Assembly (NCBI GenBank): GCA_002492415.1
Contig: DKYK01000022.1
Coordinates: 1 to 31,771, forward strand
DNA: 31,771 nucleotides
Direction of reading: 5' to 3'
Source of the DNA: Christensenella sp. UBA7102
GTDB taxonomy: Bacteria > Bacillota > Clostridia > Christensenellales > UBA1750
Under the pieces are notes generated by a model. That model saw only the letters and a program-made list of their open reading frames with translations. It did no database searches and was not told the origin of the DNA. A program made the translations under genes and the position numbers. This document shows positions 22,427-31,234 of the stretch, in pieces; positions within the stretch are counted from its first letter, which is position 1, and each line of letters starts with the position of its first letter.

Positions 22427-23917
22427 ATGAGCATCAATATAGAGAAAGTCCGCAAGAGCATTACCGAAGAACTGGCCAAGTGGGATCAGCCCTCCATCGC
22501 CGTAGGTATTGTCAAGGATGGCCAGGTGCTGATGAATGAGGGAATTGGTTACGCCAGCATTGAGAAGGATCAGAAGGCCAATTCCGATACCCTCTACCAG
22601 ATCGGCTCCTGCTCCAAGGCCTTTACTGCGGCGGCCGCTGCCGTGCTGGTGGATCAGGGTAAGCTCGAATGGGATAAGCCCGTTCACGATTATATGCCTT
22701 GGATCAAATTCCAGGACGACTATACCACCATGCACGCCACCACGCGTGACCTGCTCTGCCACCGCACGGGCCTGCCGCGCCATGACGCCTACTGGATCGA
22801 CGGTCCCTGTACCCGCCGCGACATGGTGGAGAATCTGCGCAATATGCAGCCCTGCTGGCCCATACGCACCACTTGGTGCTACCAGAACACCTGCTTTGTG
22901 GCCGTGGGCATGCTCATTGAGGAGCTGTCCGGCATGACGTGGGAGGAGTTCGTCAAAAAGGAGATCCTCGAACCCCTGGGCATGACGCGCACCACCTTCT
23001 ACGTCGATGCCATCGCAAACGACCCCAACCACGCGCAGCCCTATTCCCGCAAGATTCCCACCGACACCACCGGCATCCAGATCTATGATTTCCTCAAGAG
23101 CGATCGCGAGGACATGTCCAAAGGCATCGGCGCGCCCTACGGCCCTGCCGGCTCCATCATGTCCACCGTCGATGATATGCTCAAGTGGGTGCAGTTCAAT
23201 CTGGACGAGGGCAAGGCGGGCGATAAGCAGATCATCTCCGAGGCCAACATGAAGGAGCTGCACAAGGCCAATATGCTGATGGATCAGCCCCTCATCATGT
23301 CCTGCAAGGAGATCGACTTCCCCTCCTACGGCATGGGCTGGTTCGTCGAAACCTTCCGCGGCCACGTCATGGTGGAGCACGGCGGCAATATCAATGGCTT
23401 CACCGCCCTGGTTACCATGATTCCCGACCAGAAGCTGGGCATTGTCAACCTCGTCAACTTTGACAGCTCCTTTGCCACCTATTCCACCACCTACGGCATC
23501 ATCGACGCCGTGCTGGGCATTGAGGACGGCGATTGGGACAACCGCTTCCGCGGCTTTGTGGATGATGTGATCAAATCCCAGTCCGCGGGCATCGCGCAGC
23601 TCAACGGCGAAAAGATCGAGGGCACCCATCCCACCCGCGCGCTTGCGGACTTTGCGGGCACCTACCGCAACGCCTGCTACGGCGATATCCGCATCACCGT
23701 GGAGGACGATACCCTCTATTTCGACTACAACAAGAAGAAGTCCCCCTGCACGCACTTCCACTACGATACCTTCCAGATTTCCGACGCACAGGCGCTCTTT
23801 GATGGCATGAATTTCACCTTCTGCACCGGCAAGACCGGCAAGGTGGACGGCCTGTCCTTCGGCATCGTGCTCAATCCCCTGGCCAAGGACGAGTTCTTCA
23901 CCCGCGTCGAGGCGTAA
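22427..23917 (+). CDS. Serine hydrolase, class C beta-lactamase fold, paralogue 1 of 4
   Basis: The 496-residue protein has the beta-lactamase/PBP-type nucleophile motif S61-CS-K64 (IGSCSKAFT), the Y152-Q-N154 motif and the H318-GG motif (VEHGGNINGF). This is the S-x-x-K, Y-x-N, H-x-G triad of D-aminopeptidases and esterases of this clan; true class C lactamases have KTG instead. Residues about 400-496 form a C-terminal beta domain beginning ADFAGTYRN, similar to DUF3471. No signal peptide or lipobox is present, so it is probably cytoplasmic. It lies 15 bases after the epimerase gene, with AAGGAG before the ATG. It likely cleaves D-amino-acid peptides or esters; beta-lactam hydrolysis is possible but not indicated. 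Confidence 0.88.
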   Translation: MSINIEKVRKSITEELAKWDQPSIAVGIVKDGQVLMNEGIGYASIEKDQKANSDTLYQIGSCSKAFTAAAAAVLVDQGKLEWDKPVHDYMPWIKFQDDYTTMHATTRDLLCHRTGLPRHDAYWIDGPCTRRDMVENLRNMQPCWPIRTTWCYQNTCFVAVGMLIEELSGMTWEEFVKKEILEPLGMTRTTFYVDAIANDPNHAQPYSRKIPTDTTGIQIYDFLKSDREDMSKGIGAPYGPAGSIMSTVDDMLKWVQFNLDEGKAGDKQIISEANMKELHKANMLMDQPLIMSCKEIDFPSYGMGWFVETFRGHVMVEHGGNINGFTALVTMIPDQKLGIVNLVNFDSSFATYSTTYGIIDAVLGIEDGDWDNRFRGFVDDVIKSQSAGIAQLNGEKIEGTHPTRALADFAGTYRNACYGDIRITVEDDTLYFDYNKKKSPCTHFHYDTFQISDAQALFDGMNFTFCTGKTGKVDGLSFGIVLNPLAKDEFFTRVEA

Positions 23918-23921
23918 GCCC

Positions 23922-25409
23922 ATGGGAGGGGAGAGAATCGACGCGCTTCTTGCGCGCGCGCAGCGGCAGATTAGGGCCTGGGACGTCCCGGGCCTCGCGC
24001 TGGGCGTGCTGCAAAACGGGGAAACCCTGCTGTGCACGGGTCTGGGTGAGCGCGACGAAACCGGCGCGCCCTGGGACGGCAGTACGTTGTTTGAAATCGG
24101 CAGCTGCACAAAGGCCTTTACGGCCGCAGTCGCGATGATCCTGCAGGAGCGCGGCGTGCTCGATCTGGACGCCCCCGTGGCGGTCTACCTGCCCGAGTTC
24201 CGGCTCATGGACGAGTATGCCACTGCGCACGTCACCACGCGCGACCTGCTCAGCCATCGCTCGGGCCTGCCGCGCCATGAGTACGCTTGGTACCGCACGG
24301 ACTTCACCCGCCAGCAGCTGGTGCACAATCTGCGCTATCTGCAGCCCAATCTGGAACTGCGCGGCGGATTTCAGTACAACAACCTGGGCTACGTGCTCGT
24401 GGGCTACTTGATCGAGCAGCTGACGGGCTCCACCTGGGAGGATCTTGTGCGCAAGGAGTTGCTGCGGCTCCTGCACATGGATCGCACCAGTCTGTGGATC
24501 GACGAAGCGCTGGCAAAGGGTAACTGCGCGCAGCCCTTCGATCGCCCTGAGCTGTACGGCCAGGTGGGATTCACCCGCATTCCATTCTACCGCACGCCGG
24601 TGGAGGATTGGGAGGCTGGCGTGGGCGCGCCTTATGGCCCTGCGGGTTCCATCTTTTCCTGCGCGAGGGATATGCTCAAATGGGCGGCTTTCCAGCTGGG
24701 CGACGGAACCACGCCCGACGGCGCCCGCATCCTGTCGCCTGAGGGCATGGCGCAGCTGCACAAGCCGCACACTATTGTCCACGGTGGCAAGCAGGGCAAC
24801 GGCCGCAGCCTGGCCAGCTACTGTCTGGGCTGGCAGACTTTCCTGTACGCAGGCCACAAGGTGCTCACCCATAACGGCGGCATTGATGGCTTCACCACTT
24901 CGCTCTATCTCGTGCCTGACCTGCAGATGGCCGTCGTCAGCAATGTCAACCTGACCACCTGCATGCTGTGCGAGGCCGCGGCAAATGACGCGGTCAATGT
25001 CTTCCTCGGCGTCGAAACCGATGCCTACAATGCGTTCCGCAAGCTCAATCAGAGCATGTTTGAGGAGCTGAAGGCGTATGCGGCCTCGGTGCGCGGCACG
25101 CCCGTGCCCGGCACATCGCCCAGCCGCGCGTTGAGCGACTTTGCGGGCACCTACCGCACCCCCGGCTACAATGACCTCATCGTCCTGGAGCGGAACGGCG
25201 CGCTGGAGCTGCAGTTCATCGGCTACACGGTGCCGCTCAAGCACTTCCACTATGATATATTTGAACTGGACGGCTACATCGGCGAGCTCCCCCCGGGCCT
25301 TACGGTGCAGTTCCTCTCTGGCCCGGACGGCGCGGTCGACCGCCTGTCCATCCCGCTCGTAGCCGATCCCGGCGTCGATCCCATTTGCTTTGGAAAGGTG
25401 GTTCGTTAA
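23922..25409 (+). CDS. Serine hydrolase, class C beta-lactamase fold, paralogue 2 of 4
   Basis: The 495-residue paralogue has S61-CT-K64, Y152-N-N154 and H317-NG (LTHNGGIDGF), plus the C-terminal domain starting LSDFAGTYRTPGYND. It differs from its siblings in having SCTK rather than SCSK and HNG rather than HGG, both allowed in the clan. Its ATG is four bases after the stop of paralogue 1, and the only ribosome site is a GAGG near the end of that gene, so its translation probably depends on the upstream gene. The N-terminus (MGGERIDALLARAQ) shows no signal peptide. Its specificity probably differs from that of its siblings, given the divergence across motif loops. Confidence 0.87.
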   Translation: MGGERIDALLARAQRQIRAWDVPGLALGVLQNGETLLCTGLGERDETGAPWDGSTLFEIGSCTKAFTAAVAMILQERGVLDLDAPVAVYLPEFRLMDEYATAHVTTRDLLSHRSGLPRHEYAWYRTDFTRQQLVHNLRYLQPNLELRGGFQYNNLGYVLVGYLIEQLTGSTWEDLVRKELLRLLHMDRTSLWIDEALAKGNCAQPFDRPELYGQVGFTRIPFYRTPVEDWEAGVGAPYGPAGSIFSCARDMLKWAAFQLGDGTTPDGARILSPEGMAQLHKPHTIVHGGKQGNGRSLASYCLGWQTFLYAGHKVLTHNGGIDGFTTSLYLVPDLQMAVVSNVNLTTCMLCEAAANDAVNVFLGVETDAYNAFRKLNQSMFEELKAYAASVRGTPVPGTSPSRALSDFAGTYRTPGYNDLIVLERNGALELQFIGYTVPLKHFHYDIFELDGYIGELPPGLTVQFLSGPDGAVDRLSIPLVADPGVDPICFGKVVR

Positions 25410-26891
25410 ATGGATTTTGCAGCCAAGCTCTCCCCGATCATCGAAGAGCAGCTTAAGATATGGGAAATTCCATCGGTGTCCGTTTGCGTTGTCAAGGACG
25501 GCAAGACCCTGCTGTGCGATGGCTTCGGCCTGCGCGACAACGACAAGAACAAGGCCGACTGCGACACCCTCTACCAGATCGCCAGCTGCTCTAAGGCCTT
25601 CACAGCGACCGCCGCAGCGCTTCTTGCCACTGAAGGCAAGCTGGATTTTGACACGCCCATCATCGAATACATGCCTGATTTCCGGTTGAGCGATCGCTAC
25701 GCGACGGAGAACCTGACGGTGCGCGACTTCCTGTCCCATAGATCCGGTCTTCCGCGCCATGAGTACGCCTGGTACGGCACTGGATTCTCCCGTCAGCAGC
25801 TGATGCGCAACCTCAAGGACCTGCCGCTGAGCGCGCCCATCCGCTACCGTTTCCAGTATTCCAACTTCAACTATTTGATCGTGGGCTGCCTCATCGAGCG
25901 CATCTCCGGCATGGAGTTTGAGGAGTTCCTCACAGAAAAATTGTTAAAGCCCATCGGCATGACGCGCTCCGTAGCCCGTTCCGCCTATATGCGTGCGGAC
26001 GCCAACCACGCGCTGCCTTTTGCGCACGAGGAGGACTATGGCACCACCGGCATCCGTGCCATCCCCTTCTATCGCAGCCCTGCGGAGAATGAGGACGCGC
26101 TCGTGGGCGATCCCACTGCGGCGGCGGGCTGCATCTGTTCTTGCGCCAGCGATATGGCCAAGTGGCTGCAGTTCAACCTGAACAAGGGCAAAGTAGGGGA
26201 TCGGCAGCTTGTGCGCGAGGATCTGATGGAGCTGATCACCTCGTCACACATGGATACCGGCGACGGCGGCGCCTTTGAACCCCAGCGCACCATGACCAGC
26301 TACGGCCTGGGCTGGAGCATCTACAGCTACCGCGGACACAAGATGATGGAGCACGGCGGCAACATCAACGGCTTTACGTCGTCCACCGCCTTTGTGCCTG
26401 ATCAGGGGCTGGGTGTGTTCGTCAGTCTGAATATGGACGTCGCGCTGCTGACCGATGCGCTGGTGCAGTACGTCGTCGACGAGGTGCTGGGCGCACCCGA
26501 CGCGGACTGGTTCCGCCGCATCAAGAAATACAACGAGGATATGTTCGAGAACGTCAAGGCCTTCTTCGCCTCGATGGGCGGCGAGCAGAAGGACGACACC
26601 GTGCCCTCGCACCCCATCGCGGACTATGCAGGCACCTACGAGGCCCCCGGTTACCGGCGTTTCCTCATCACCGAGGAAAATGGCAAGCTCACTGCGGATT
26701 TCAATACCTTTGTGGTGGGCCTCAAGCACCATAACTACGATAGCTTCACCACGGACAAGACCGTCGGCGAGTTGCCGCCGGGACTGTTGCTGACCTTTGC
26801 GGCCGATCCCAAGGGAGAGATCCGCACGCTGTCTGTGATGCTTGGCTCGGAAAAGGGACTGAAGCCCATCGTCTTTACCAAGGCAAAGTGA
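25410..26891 (+). CDS. Serine hydrolase, class C beta-lactamase fold, paralogue 3 of 4
   Basis: The 493-residue paralogue has S59-CS-K62 (IASCSKAFT), Y150-S-N152 and H315-GG (MEHGGNINGF), then a C-terminal domain from IADYAGTYEAPGYRR. Its ATG directly follows the TAA of paralogue 2 with no spacer, and AAGGTGG sits within the upstream gene. The second half differs from the others around residues 230-250 (DPTAAAGCICSCASD instead of APxGPAGS), which borders the active-site groove in this fold. No signal peptide is visible. It is likely a cytoplasmic peptidase or esterase of the D-aminopeptidase type. Confidence 0.87.
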   Translation: MDFAAKLSPIIEEQLKIWEIPSVSVCVVKDGKTLLCDGFGLRDNDKNKADCDTLYQIASCSKAFTATAAALLATEGKLDFDTPIIEYMPDFRLSDRYATENLTVRDFLSHRSGLPRHEYAWYGTGFSRQQLMRNLKDLPLSAPIRYRFQYSNFNYLIVGCLIERISGMEFEEFLTEKLLKPIGMTRSVARSAYMRADANHALPFAHEEDYGTTGIRAIPFYRSPAENEDALVGDPTAAAGCICSCASDMAKWLQFNLNKGKVGDRQLVREDLMELITSSHMDTGDGGAFEPQRTMTSYGLGWSIYSYRGHKMMEHGGNINGFTSSTAFVPDQGLGVFVSLNMDVALLTDALVQYVVDEVLGAPDADWFRRIKKYNEDMFENVKAFFASMGGEQKDDTVPSHPIADYAGTYEAPGYRRFLITEENGKLTADFNTFVVGLKHHNYDSFTTDKTVGELPPGLLLTFAADPKGEIRTLSVMLGSEKGLKPIVFTKAK

Positions 26892-26911
26892 GAGAAGGAG
26901 AGTGAACCGCG

Positions 26912-28411
26912 ATGACGGATCAGGAATTTTTTGAAAGCTTCCGTGAGAAGGCGGAAGCGGGCCTGAAGCTCTGGGAGAGTCCCTCGGTGTCCGTGGGCGT
27001 GATCAAGGATGGCCAGGTCGTGCTCTGCGAGGGCTACGGCCTGCGCGACGTGGAGGCCGGCCTTCCTGCCGATAAGCACACCCTCTATCAGATCGGCTCC
27101 TGCTCCAAGGCCTTTACCTGTGCGCTGGCGGCCAAGCTGGTTGACGCCGGCAAGCTGGATTGGGATACCCCCATCAAGGCCTACGTGCCCGAGATCAGCT
27201 TCTATGATGATTATGTCACCCAGCATGTCACTCTGCGCGACCTGGTCAGCCACCGTACAGGCCTGCCGCGCCACGAGTACAGCTGGTATGGTACCGACTA
27301 CACCAAGGCGGAGCTGCTGCGCAACCTCAAGTACCTTGAGCCCAATCAGCCCGTGCGCCAAAGGTTCCAGTACAATAACCAGTGCTACATTCTTACCGGT
27401 TACATCTGTGAGCGTGTCACCGGAAAGTCTTTCGAGCAGCTGCTGGACGAGTACCTCTTTGGCCCGCTGCACATGACGCACTCCAACGCCTTCATCGCGG
27501 ACATCACCGCCGATGCCGACCACGCGGAGCCCTACGACCGCACCGATCCCAACGTCGCCTTAAAGGGCATGAAGAAGATCCCCTTCTACAAGATGCCCGT
27601 CGAGGACAAGGAAAAAGGCATTGGCGCGCCGCTGGGGCCGGCCGGCTCCATCAACTCCTGCGTGGAGGACATGCTCAACTGGGTGCAGATGCACCTGGAG
27701 AACGGCAAATTCCAGGGCGAGCAGATCATCAGCGAGGCCAATACGGCGCAGCTGCACAAGCCCAACATGATTTTGAACGCCCCGCTGGACATGCCCATGC
27801 CCGAAACCTGCCTGTGGCGCTACTCCATGGGCTGGTTCATTGAGAACTTCCGCGGCATCAAGGTCTACCACCACGGCGGCAACATCAACGGCTTTTCGGG
27901 CTTCACCTGCTTTGTGCCCGAGCTGAACCTGGGCGTTGTGGCCTATACCAATATGAACGCCAGCTATCTGCACTTCGCGCTGGCCCGTACCGTCATCGAC
28001 CATTATCTGGGCGTGCACGATACCGACTGGGTGCAGCGCTACTATGACTTCGTGGCGGAGCGCGCGGGCAAAACCCAGGATGCGCTCAAGGCCTTTACCG
28101 GTGAAAAGGTGGAGGGCACCGTGACCTCGCACAGCCTTGCCGAGTTTGCGGGCACCTACAAGCGCCCCGGCTACAACCCCGCCGTCATTACGCTCGAGCA
28201 GGGCAGCCTGTATCTGAATTTTGCCGAGTGCAAGGTGCGCATGAAGCACTTTCATTACGATACTTTTGTACTCGACGAAGTGGTGGGTGAGTTGCCCGCG
28301 GGCATTCCCGTGCACTTCTATACCGCCGAGGTGGGCGGGGCAGTCAGCGCGCTGAGCATGCCGCTGTGCACGGAGCCCGGCGCTGCGCTCGTTCGCTTTG
28401 CGCGCGTGTAA
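26912..28411 (+). CDS. Serine hydrolase, class C beta-lactamase fold, paralogue 4 of 4
   Basis: The 499-residue paralogue has S63-CS-K66, Y154-N-N156 and H321-GG (YHHGGNINGF), and the C-terminal domain from LAEFAGTYKRPGYNP. GAAGGAG precedes the ATG, 20 bases after paralogue 3. Like its siblings it lacks an N-terminal signal and has the LSHRxGLPRHEY-type segment (here LVSHRTGLPRHEYSWYGTDY, about 111-130) shared by all four. It is the last hydrolase before the transporter genes. As with the others, a D-aminopeptidase or peptide esterase role is inferred from motifs and from the epimerase and peptide importer in the same operon. Confidence 0.88.
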   Translation: MTDQEFFESFREKAEAGLKLWESPSVSVGVIKDGQVVLCEGYGLRDVEAGLPADKHTLYQIGSCSKAFTCALAAKLVDAGKLDWDTPIKAYVPEISFYDDYVTQHVTLRDLVSHRTGLPRHEYSWYGTDYTKAELLRNLKYLEPNQPVRQRFQYNNQCYILTGYICERVTGKSFEQLLDEYLFGPLHMTHSNAFIADITADADHAEPYDRTDPNVALKGMKKIPFYKMPVEDKEKGIGAPLGPAGSINSCVEDMLNWVQMHLENGKFQGEQIISEANTAQLHKPNMILNAPLDMPMPETCLWRYSMGWFIENFRGIKVYHHGGNINGFSGFTCFVPELNLGVVAYTNMNASYLHFALARTVIDHYLGVHDTDWVQRYYDFVAERAGKTQDALKAFTGEKVEGTVTSHSLAEFAGTYKRPGYNPAVITLEQGSLYLNFAECKVRMKHFHYDTFVLDEVVGELPAGIPVHFYTAEVGGAVSALSMPLCTEPGAALVRFARV

Positions 28412-28423
28412 GCGGAGGCTATA

Positions 28424-29353
28424 ATGGGAAAATACATCCTCAAACGCCTGCTCTACATGATTCCGATGATGTTCTGCGTGATCCTGATGGTGTTCCTCAT
28501 CATGGCCTTCACCCCCGGCGATCCGGCCACCAATGTGCTGCCGCTGACCGCCGAACCCGAGGTCAAAGCCGCCTTCAATGAACGCGTGGGATATTCGGAC
28601 AATCTGTTTGAGCGCTTCGGCAACTACATGAACGGCCTGCTCCACGGCAATGTGCTGTCCTATACCACGCAGGAGAACATATTCGGGGAACTCGCGCTGC
28701 GCTTTCCCATTACCATTCGCGTGGGCCTGCTTGCGTTTTGCATCTCCGCGGTCATTGGCGTTTCGCTGGGTATCATGAGCGCCATCAAGCAGTACTCCTT
28801 TCTGGATACTACTGTGACGATCTTTGCCGTGCTCTTCGCGTCCATTCCGTCCTTTTTCGTTGCGATGATGCTGATCCTCTACTTTGCGGTGTACAAGGGC
28901 ATGCTGCCCAGCTTTGGCCTGGAGGCGGGCTGGCGCTCCTACGTGCTGCCGCTGGCCACGCTGGTACTGTCCAGTATCCCCATGCTCAGCCGCCTGACGC
29001 GCTCTGCAATGCTGGACGCCATGAGCCAGGATTACATCCGCACCGCAAGGGCCAAGGGCTGCGCCGAAAAACGCGTCATCTGGAAGCATGCGCTTAAGAA
29101 TGCTTCCATGCCGGTGCTGACGCTGCTCATTACCGGCCTTGCAGCCACCATGGGCGGCTCGGTCATCGTCGAGCAGATCTTTACCATTCCCGGAATCGGC
29201 ACCTACATGCTCACGGGCGTAAACGATAAGAACGTGCCTGTGGTGATGACCTGCGCGTTGGTGCTGTCCTTCATCTTCATGGCGGCCATGGTGATGCTGG
29301 ACGTCTGTTACGCGCTGATCGACCCCAAGATTGGAGCAAGGTACAAGAAATGA
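28424..29353 (+). CDS. Oligopeptide/dipeptide ABC transporter permease (DppB-like)
   Basis: The 309-residue inner-membrane protein has about six helices, with the first at residues 10-30 as in DppB/OppB. The permease EAA loop is present (RTARAKGCAEKRVIWKHALKNASMPVL, about 206-232), the segment that contacts the ATPases. GGAGG precedes the ATG, 12 bases after the last hydrolase. It overlaps the next permease gene by four bases (ATGA). With DppC-, DppD- and DppF-like neighbours it forms a peptide importer. No substrate-binding protein gene is seen upstream; it may follow beyond the window. Confidence 0.93.
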   Translation: MGKYILKRLLYMIPMMFCVILMVFLIMAFTPGDPATNVLPLTAEPEVKAAFNERVGYSDNLFERFGNYMNGLLHGNVLSYTTQENIFGELALRFPITIRVGLLAFCISAVIGVSLGIMSAIKQYSFLDTTVTIFAVLFASIPSFFVAMMLILYFAVYKGMLPSFGLEAGWRSYVLPLATLVLSSIPMLSRLTRSAMLDAMSQDYIRTARAKGCAEKRVIWKHALKNASMPVLTLLITGLAATMGGSVIVEQIFTIPGIGTYMLTGVNDKNVPVVMTCALVLSFIFMAAMVMLDVCYALIDPKIGARYKK

Positions 29354-30231
29354 ACGAAAAAAAGCTCAAAAACCTGGCGCATCACAGCCGGAACAGCTTG
29401 GCCGCAGACGTATTCAAACGCTTTATGCATAATAAGGCCGCCGTCGTGGGCGCGGTGCTGCTGTTTATCATTCTGCTCTGCATTCTCTTTGCAGATCTTG
29501 TAGCGCCCTATTCCATGGTCACCGCCTACGATTCGTCCGCGCGCCTATCTCCGCCCAGCGCCGAGCATTGGTTTGGCACCGATAATCTGGGCCGCGACCT
29601 GTTTGCGCGCGTGCTGCACGGCAGCCGCATCTCGGTTGGCATCGGTGCGGGTGCTACGCTCGTCTCGCTCGCCATCAGCGCCGTCATTGCCTCCTTCTGC
29701 GCGATGAGCAAAAAAGCGGATTTCTTTATCATGCGCGTCATTGACGTGGTCAACTGTGTGCCCTCCATCCTATTGGCGATGATGTTCCTGGCCATCATGG
29801 GCGGCAGCGTGCTGAACATGATGATTACGCTGACCATTGTCTCCGTGCCCAGCTTTGTGCTGCACATCCGCTCGGTGATTCTGGGCGTGGTGGAGCAGGA
29901 TTACATTCACGCTGCGCGCGTCTCCGGCTCCAGTCCCGTCAAAATCGTGGTCAAGCATGTATTGCCCAACGCCATTAATCCCATCATCGTCGAGGCTACC
30001 ATGATGATTTCCTCGATGATGCTCTCTGCCGCAGGGCTTTCCTTCATCGGCATCGGCGTCACGCCGCCGTCGCCCGAATGGGGCGCGATGCTCAACTATG
30101 CGCAGGGCTATTTGCGCACAGCGCCTTATATGGCCATCATCCCCGGCCTTGCCATTGCGCTGACAGCGCTGTCCATCAACTTGGTGGGCGATGGCCTGCG
30201 CGATGCCTTCGACCCCAAGACGGGCAGATAG
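29350..30231 (+). CDS. Oligopeptide/dipeptide ABC transporter permease (DppC-like)
   Basis: The 293-residue permease has a short cytoplasmic N-terminus, a first helix at about 34-53, then the conserved LSPPSAEHWFGTDNLGRDLFARVLHGSR segment (about 66-93) diagnostic of DppC/OppC. The EAA loop is YIHAARVSGSSPVKIVVKHVLPNAINPII (about 185-213). About six helices in total. It starts in the ATGA overlap with DppB and is followed by the DppD gene ten bases after its stop. Confidence 0.93.
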   Translation: MNEKKLKNLAHHSRNSLAADVFKRFMHNKAAVVGAVLLFIILLCILFADLVAPYSMVTAYDSSARLSPPSAEHWFGTDNLGRDLFARVLHGSRISVGIGAGATLVSLAISAVIASFCAMSKKADFFIMRVIDVVNCVPSILLAMMFLAIMGGSVLNMMITLTIVSVPSFVLHIRSVILGVVEQDYIHAARVSGSSPVKIVVKHVLPNAINPIIVEATMMISSMMLSAAGLSFIGIGVTPPSPEWGAMLNYAQGYLRTAPYMAIIPGLAIALTALSINLVGDGLRDAFDPKTGR

Positions 30232-30241
30232 GAGGAGAGGT

Positions 30242-31234
30242 ATGGAACAACAGAATCAAACGCTGCTGCAGGTCAATAACCTCTCGGTGGATTTCAAGGT
30301 CGATCGCAAGCATTCCCTGCACGCGGTGCGCAGCATCTCTTTTGAGGTCAAGCGCGGCGAAACGCTGGGCATTGTGGGGGAGAGCGGGTGCGGAAAATCC
30401 GTCACCTGTATGTCGATCCTGCGGCTGAACCCGGAGCGCCGTACGCTCTATCCCACGGGGGAGATCCTCTTTGAAGGCAAGGATCTGCTCAAAATGTCGC
30501 CCAGGCAGCTCAGTGCCATTCGCGGCAACGACATCTCCATGGTCTTTCAGGAGCCCATGACGGCGCTCAACCCGCTGTTTACCATTGGCGACCAGCTGAT
30601 GGAGGCTCTGCGCGTGCATAATCCGCACATGGAGAAGGCGGAAGCCTATGAGCAGTGCCTCAAAGCCGTCGAAAACGTCAAGATCCCCAACCCTGAACGT
30701 ATCATGAAAACCTATCCCTTTACGCTTTCGGGCGGCATGCGTCAGCGCGTGATGATCGCCATGGCCATGGTGACCAAGCCTCAGCTGCTCATCTGTGACG
30801 AGCCAACTACTGCGCTGGATGTCACCATTCAGGCCCAGGTGCTGGATCTGATGAATCAGCTCAAGCACGAGGTGGGCACATCCATCATCTTCATCACGCA
30901 TGATCTGGGCGTCATCTCCGAGATGGCCGACCGCGTCATCATTATGTACGGCGGCCGCATCTGCGAGGAGGCTCCGGTGGACGAGCTGTTTAGCCATCCG
31001 CTGCATCCGTACACACGCGGTCTCATCGATTCGCATCCCAGCCCCGATTACACCGGCGATCGCCTCAAAGTCATTCCGGGCAGCGTCCCCACGCTGCAGG
31101 GCATGCCTTCCGGCTGCCCCTTCAACAATCGCTGTCCTTATGCCGCCGCGGACTGCGGCGATGTGTTTCCCGCGTTTGAAACGGCGCAGCCGGGTCATTG
31201 CTTGGCCTGCTATCATTGGAAGGAGGAAAAGTAG
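30242..31234 (+). CDS. Oligopeptide/dipeptide ABC transporter ATPase (DppD-like)
   Basis: The 330-residue ATPase has Walker A GESGCGKS, signature LSGGMRQR, Walker B LLICDEPTTALD and the H-loop IFITHD. The C-terminal oligopeptide-transport extension has the cysteine pattern CPFNNRCPYAAADC plus a later C-LA-C, which in this group can bind an iron-sulfur cluster. The start at 30242 (MEQQNQTLL) follows GGAGGAGAGG; an in-frame ATG 17 codons upstream lies inside the preceding gene and lacks support. It ends directly against the TTG start of the DppF gene. Confidence 0.94.
   Translation: MEQQNQTLLQVNNLSVDFKVDRKHSLHAVRSISFEVKRGETLGIVGESGCGKSVTCMSILRLNPERRTLYPTGEILFEGKDLLKMSPRQLSAIRGNDISMVFQEPMTALNPLFTIGDQLMEALRVHNPHMEKAEAYEQCLKAVENVKIPNPERIMKTYPFTLSGGMRQRVMIAMAMVTKPQLLICDEPTTALDVTIQAQVLDLMNQLKHEVGTSIIFITHDLGVISEMADRVIIMYGGRICEEAPVDELFSHPLHPYTRGLIDSHPSPDYTGDRLKVIPGSVPTLQGMPSGCPFNNRCPYAAADCGDVFPAFETAQPGHCLACYHWKEEK

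Noticed and set aside
21137..24109. 990-codon open frame on the minus strand
   Set aside because: It lies antisense to the epimerase and first hydrolase, which have clear families and ribosome sites. Its translation is low-complexity (His, Val, Ala, Gly-rich), typical of a GC-rich shadow frame.
24864..24905. Possible loss of the third catalytic motif in hydrolase 2 (HNGG instead of HGG)
   Set aside because: Aligning on the histidine gives H-N-G, a normal H-x-G variant, so the active site is complete.
22427..28411. Secreted penicillin-binding proteins or resistance beta-lactamases
   Set aside because: None of the four has a signal peptide, lipobox or membrane anchor, and all have H-x-G rather than K-T/S-G as third motif.
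27560..29089. 509-codon minus-strand frame
   Set aside because: Antisense to the fourth hydrolase and DppB, without recognisable domains.
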